DNA from: JBFWQM01 sp050249455
GTDB taxonomy: Bacteria; Pseudomonadota; Alphaproteobacteria; MPNO01; VGEU01
DNA length: 16,103 nt
Reading direction: 5' to 3'
Assembly: GCA_050249455.1 (NCBI GenBank)
Contig: JBFWQM010000113.1
Coordinates: 1-16,103, forward strand
The notes beneath the pieces are model-generated. The model was not told where the DNA came from and did no database searches. It worked only from the letters and a program-made list of their open reading frames with translations. A program made the position numbers and the translations under genes. How positions within the stretch are numbered: position 1 is the first letter of the stretch; each line of letters begins with the position of its first letter. Below are positions 14,672-16,103 of this stretch, piece after piece.

Positions 14672-14720
14672 AGACGTGGATGGCCGGAAGTCGGCCTGCG
14701 GCCGATCCGGCCATGACGGA
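14672..14720. repeat. Right 49-bp arm of the GIY-YIG element (REP-like hairpin)
   Basis: Reverse complement of the left arm; the only difference is at 14698, which falls in the three-base hairpin loop (pairing position 14343). The arm begins one base after the nuclease stop codon and ends 13 bases before the Rieske oxygenase stop. In a minus-strand transcript it would fold right after the oxygenase coding region, and in the plus direction it would cap the nuclease message. Confidence 0.88.
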
Positions 14721-14733
14721 GAAACAGGGAACA

Positions 14734-15774
14734 TCATTCCGCCGCCGTCGCCAGCCCGGCGTCGGCGAGCGCGGCGAGCTGCGCCGCCGCGGCGTCGTGC
14801 AGGGCGCGGCGGACGCGGGCGAGGCCGGTGTCGTGCTGGTAGAGGAACTCGCGGTCGCGGGCGTCGGGCGACATTTCCTCCAGGATGAGGCGGTCCTGCT
14901 CCAGCACCGCCCAGTGCAGGCCCTCCAGTTTGTTCTTGAACATGAAGCGGTAGAGGTCGCGCTGCCAGCCTTCGACCTGGCGCAGCCGCCAGAAATAGAC
15001 TTGGCAGGCGTTCGCATCGACCGGGGTCACCCAGCCGTTGATCCAGAACCCGCCGCCCGGCCCCGCGTTTTTTCGGTAAGGCAACGTCAGTCGCATCCAG
15101 TGCGTGTCGGTGTCGCCCCATTCCACCCAGTCGAAGTTGACGCCCATCTGGCCGGTCTTCTCGAACACGAACCCGGTCTGGGTGGGGCGGATGCGGAAGC
15201 TGGCCTCCTTGTCGCCGTCGGCCATCGAGTGCGAGACGGCGTGCAGGTAGGTGCCGTGCATCGGGTCCATGACGTTGTCGATGGCGTAGCGGTAGTTGCA
15301 CTTCCACGTCGCCGTGCACAGGAAGCCTTCGATCGACGGGTCGGTCATCTGCTCGGGCAGCACCAACGGCGCGGGGTCCTGGTGAAGCGCATCGCCGAAC
15401 CAGGCGAAGATGCCGCCGCGCACCTCGCGACTGGGATAGACCTTGACCGCCCGCGTGCCTTCCAGCGGGCAGGCCTTCACCGCCGGCACGTCGACCACCA
15501 CGCCGTCGCCGTTCACCTGGACGCCGTGGTACCAGCACGCCAGCCGGTCGCCCAGGTTGCGCCCGAGCGACAGCGGCGCGCCGCGGTGCGGGCAGCGATC
15601 CTCCATCACGTGGACGACGCCGTCGCCGTCGCGCCACACCGCGAGCTTCTCGCCGAGCCGCGTCAGCCCCACCGGCTTGTCGCTGACCAGCCGGCTCGGC
15701 GCGATCGGGTACCACAGGTTCCGCAGGCCGCCGTCGACCAGCCGTTCGATTGCTTCGGGGGAGAGCGCGGGCAT
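14734..15774 (-). CDS. Rieske [2Fe-2S] non-heme iron aromatic oxygenase, catalytic subunit
   Basis: A 346-residue oxygenase that hydroxylates or O-demethylates an aromatic compound using electrons from a separate reductase. The Rieske cluster ligands are Cys61-His63 (CPHRGAPL) and Cys80-His83 (CWYHG). The mononuclear iron site is visible as DNVMDPMHGTYLH, with Asp170 bridging, His173 and His178 as ligands, and Asp294 (LEQDRLILEE) as the likely third ligand. Size and single-subunit form resemble VanA/phenoxybenzoate dioxygenase-type enzymes more than the larger alpha subunits of alpha3beta3 dioxygenases. No beta subunit, ferredoxin or reductase gene is in the window. ATG 15774 has AAAGGAA upstream and lies 20 bases after the ABC permease stop, so they are probably co-transcribed. 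The substrate is unknown. Confidence 0.92.
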   Translation of the reverse strand: MPALSPEAIERLVDGGLRNLWYPIAPSRLVSDKPVGLTRLGEKLAVWRDGDGVVHVMEDRCPHRGAPLSLGRNLGDRLACWYHGVQVNGDGVVVDVPAVKACPLEGTRAVKVYPSREVRGGIFAWFGDALHQDPAPLVLPEQMTDPSIEGFLCTATWKCNYRYAIDNVMDPMHGTYLHAVSHSMADGDKEASFRIRPTQTGFVFEKTGQMGVNFDWVEWGDTDTHWMRLTLPYRKNAGPGGGFWINGWVTPVDANACQVYFWRLRQVEGWQRDLYRFMFKNKLEGLHWAVLEQDRLILEEMSPDARDREFLYQHDTGLARVRRALHDAAAAQLAALADAGLATAAE

Positions 15775-15794
15775 GACGCGTTCCTTTCGCCGTG

Positions 15795-16103
15795 TCAGAA
15801 GGTTTCGAGGCTGCGCTTGGGCAGATAATGCAGCACCCAGCGCTCCAGCGCGATCACCGCGACATAGGCGATGATGCCGATTAGGGTCAGCATGATGATG
15901 GTGACGAACACCATCGGCGTGTTGGCCTGGCCTTCGCCGAACACCAGCAGGTAGCCGAGCCCGGTGTTGCCGCCGACCAACTCGCCCACCACGATGCCGA
16001 TCACCGCAAGCGTCGAGCCGATGCGCAGGCCCGAGAACAGCGGCGGCATCGAGGCGGGAAACTCGATGCGCCAGAACACCTGGCGGCGGTTGGCAGTGAA
16101 GGC
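15795..16103 (-). CDS. ABC transporter permease (nitrate/sulfonate/taurine type), C-terminal part
   Basis: The last 102 residues of an inner-membrane permease; the gene begins beyond the right edge. The visible part opens with the end of the EAA loop (RRQVFWRIEFPASMPPLFSGLRI), which contacts the ATPase, followed by a hydrophobic segment (STLAVIGIVVGELVGGNTGLGYLL) and a final transmembrane helix (FVTIIMLTLIGIIAYVAVIALERWVL). The pattern fits the SsuC/TauC/ThiX-like permease family (BPD_transp_1). In such catabolic clusters these systems often import aromatic sulfonates, carboxylates or pyrimidine-like compounds. The partner ATPase and binding protein should lie to the right of the window. An apparent GTG start at 16079 falls inside the EAA motif and is not the real start. 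Confidence 0.88.
   Translation of the reverse strand, partial: AFTANRRQVFWRIEFPASMPPLFSGLRIGSTLAVIGIVVGELVGGNTGLGYLLVFGEGQANTPMVFVTIIMLTLIGIIAYVAVIALERWVLHYLPKRSLETF

Larger units (their letters stand above)
14321..14720 (+). mobile_element. Putative 400-bp mobile unit: GIY-YIG nuclease gene between near-perfect inverted REP-like repeats
   Basis: Two 49-bp arms (14321-14369 and 14672-14720), inverted and identical at 48 positions, enclose exactly one gene on the plus strand. The unit sits between the Rieske oxygenase and SDR genes, which both run on the minus strand, so it looks inserted into a pre-existing operon. A possible short target duplication AAAC is present one base outside each arm (14316-14319 and 14722-14725), too short to be convincing. 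The right arm starts one base after the nuclease stop codon, so gene and repeats form one compact unit. No DDE, serine or tyrosine recombinase is present. Mobility is inferred from structure, not shown. Confidence 0.6.

Noticed and set aside
14321..14720. CRISPR array or group I/II intron as explanation of the repeats around the GIY-YIG gene
   Set aside because: There are only two copies, inverted rather than direct, with no regular spacers, and no interrupted gene or intron core is visible.
15795..16079. A complete 94-residue permease starting at 16079
   Set aside because: The codon at 16079 is a GTG inside the conserved EAA loop and the frame continues to the window edge, so the gene is partial.

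Overview
The window is a dense, very GC-rich piece of bacterial chromosome (by eye around 70% G+C). Almost every codon ends in G or C, so long open frames appear on the wrong strand of most genes. The gene families, an indolepyruvate oxidoreductase split as IorA plus an IorB with a long C-terminal domain, and the types of intergenic palindromic repeats suggest an alphaproteobacterium (Rhizobiales or Rhodospirillales-like). The window has no rRNA or tRNA gene, so the placement is an inference.

Layout. Positions 1-4368, plus strand: the 3' end of iorA (indolepyruvate:ferredoxin oxidoreductase, TPP and 2x[4Fe-4S] part), then iorB overlapping it, a gentisate 1,2-dioxygenase-like double cupin, and a small SAM methyltransferase. 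Positions 4371-16103, minus strand, read from right to left: the end of an ABC permease, a Rieske non-heme iron oxygenase, a 400-bp element carrying a GIY-YIG nuclease gene (plus strand) between near-perfect inverted repeats, an SDR dehydrogenase, a small cupin, an alpha/beta hydrolase, an IclR regulator, a second SDR that lacks the catalytic residues, a TPP-dependent decarboxylase/synthase-type enzyme, an aspartate dehydrogenase-like NadX, and a TakP-type TRAP transporter (dctP, dctQ, dctM). The two blocks converge at 4368/4371 with only two bases between the stop codons.

How it fits together. The minus-strand block looks like an uptake-and-catabolism island for an aromatic or 2-oxo acid substrate. 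It has two transport systems (ABC and TRAP), a ring-hydroxylating or O-demethylating Rieske oxygenase, dehydrogenases, a hydrolase, a cupin, a TPP enzyme and an IclR-family regulator. The plus-strand block adds aryl-pyruvate oxidation and a gentisate-type ring-cleavage enzyme. The substrate cannot be named from sequence alone. Within the minus block, nadX has its own consensus -10 box and an intrinsic terminator, and the TRAP genes follow as a separate unit with a strong stem-loop between dctP and dctQM.

The most unusual object is the GIY-YIG element at 14321-14720. Two 49-bp arms, identical at 48 positions and each able to fold as a REP-like hairpin, bracket a single small nuclease gene inserted against the direction of the catabolic operon. 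It looks like a minimal mobile unit in which a GIY-YIG protein takes the place that a RAYT transposase has in REP systems. Two further palindromic dispersed-type repeats lie at 8684-8760 and 11252-11335. No stretch of more than 300 bases is empty of genes.
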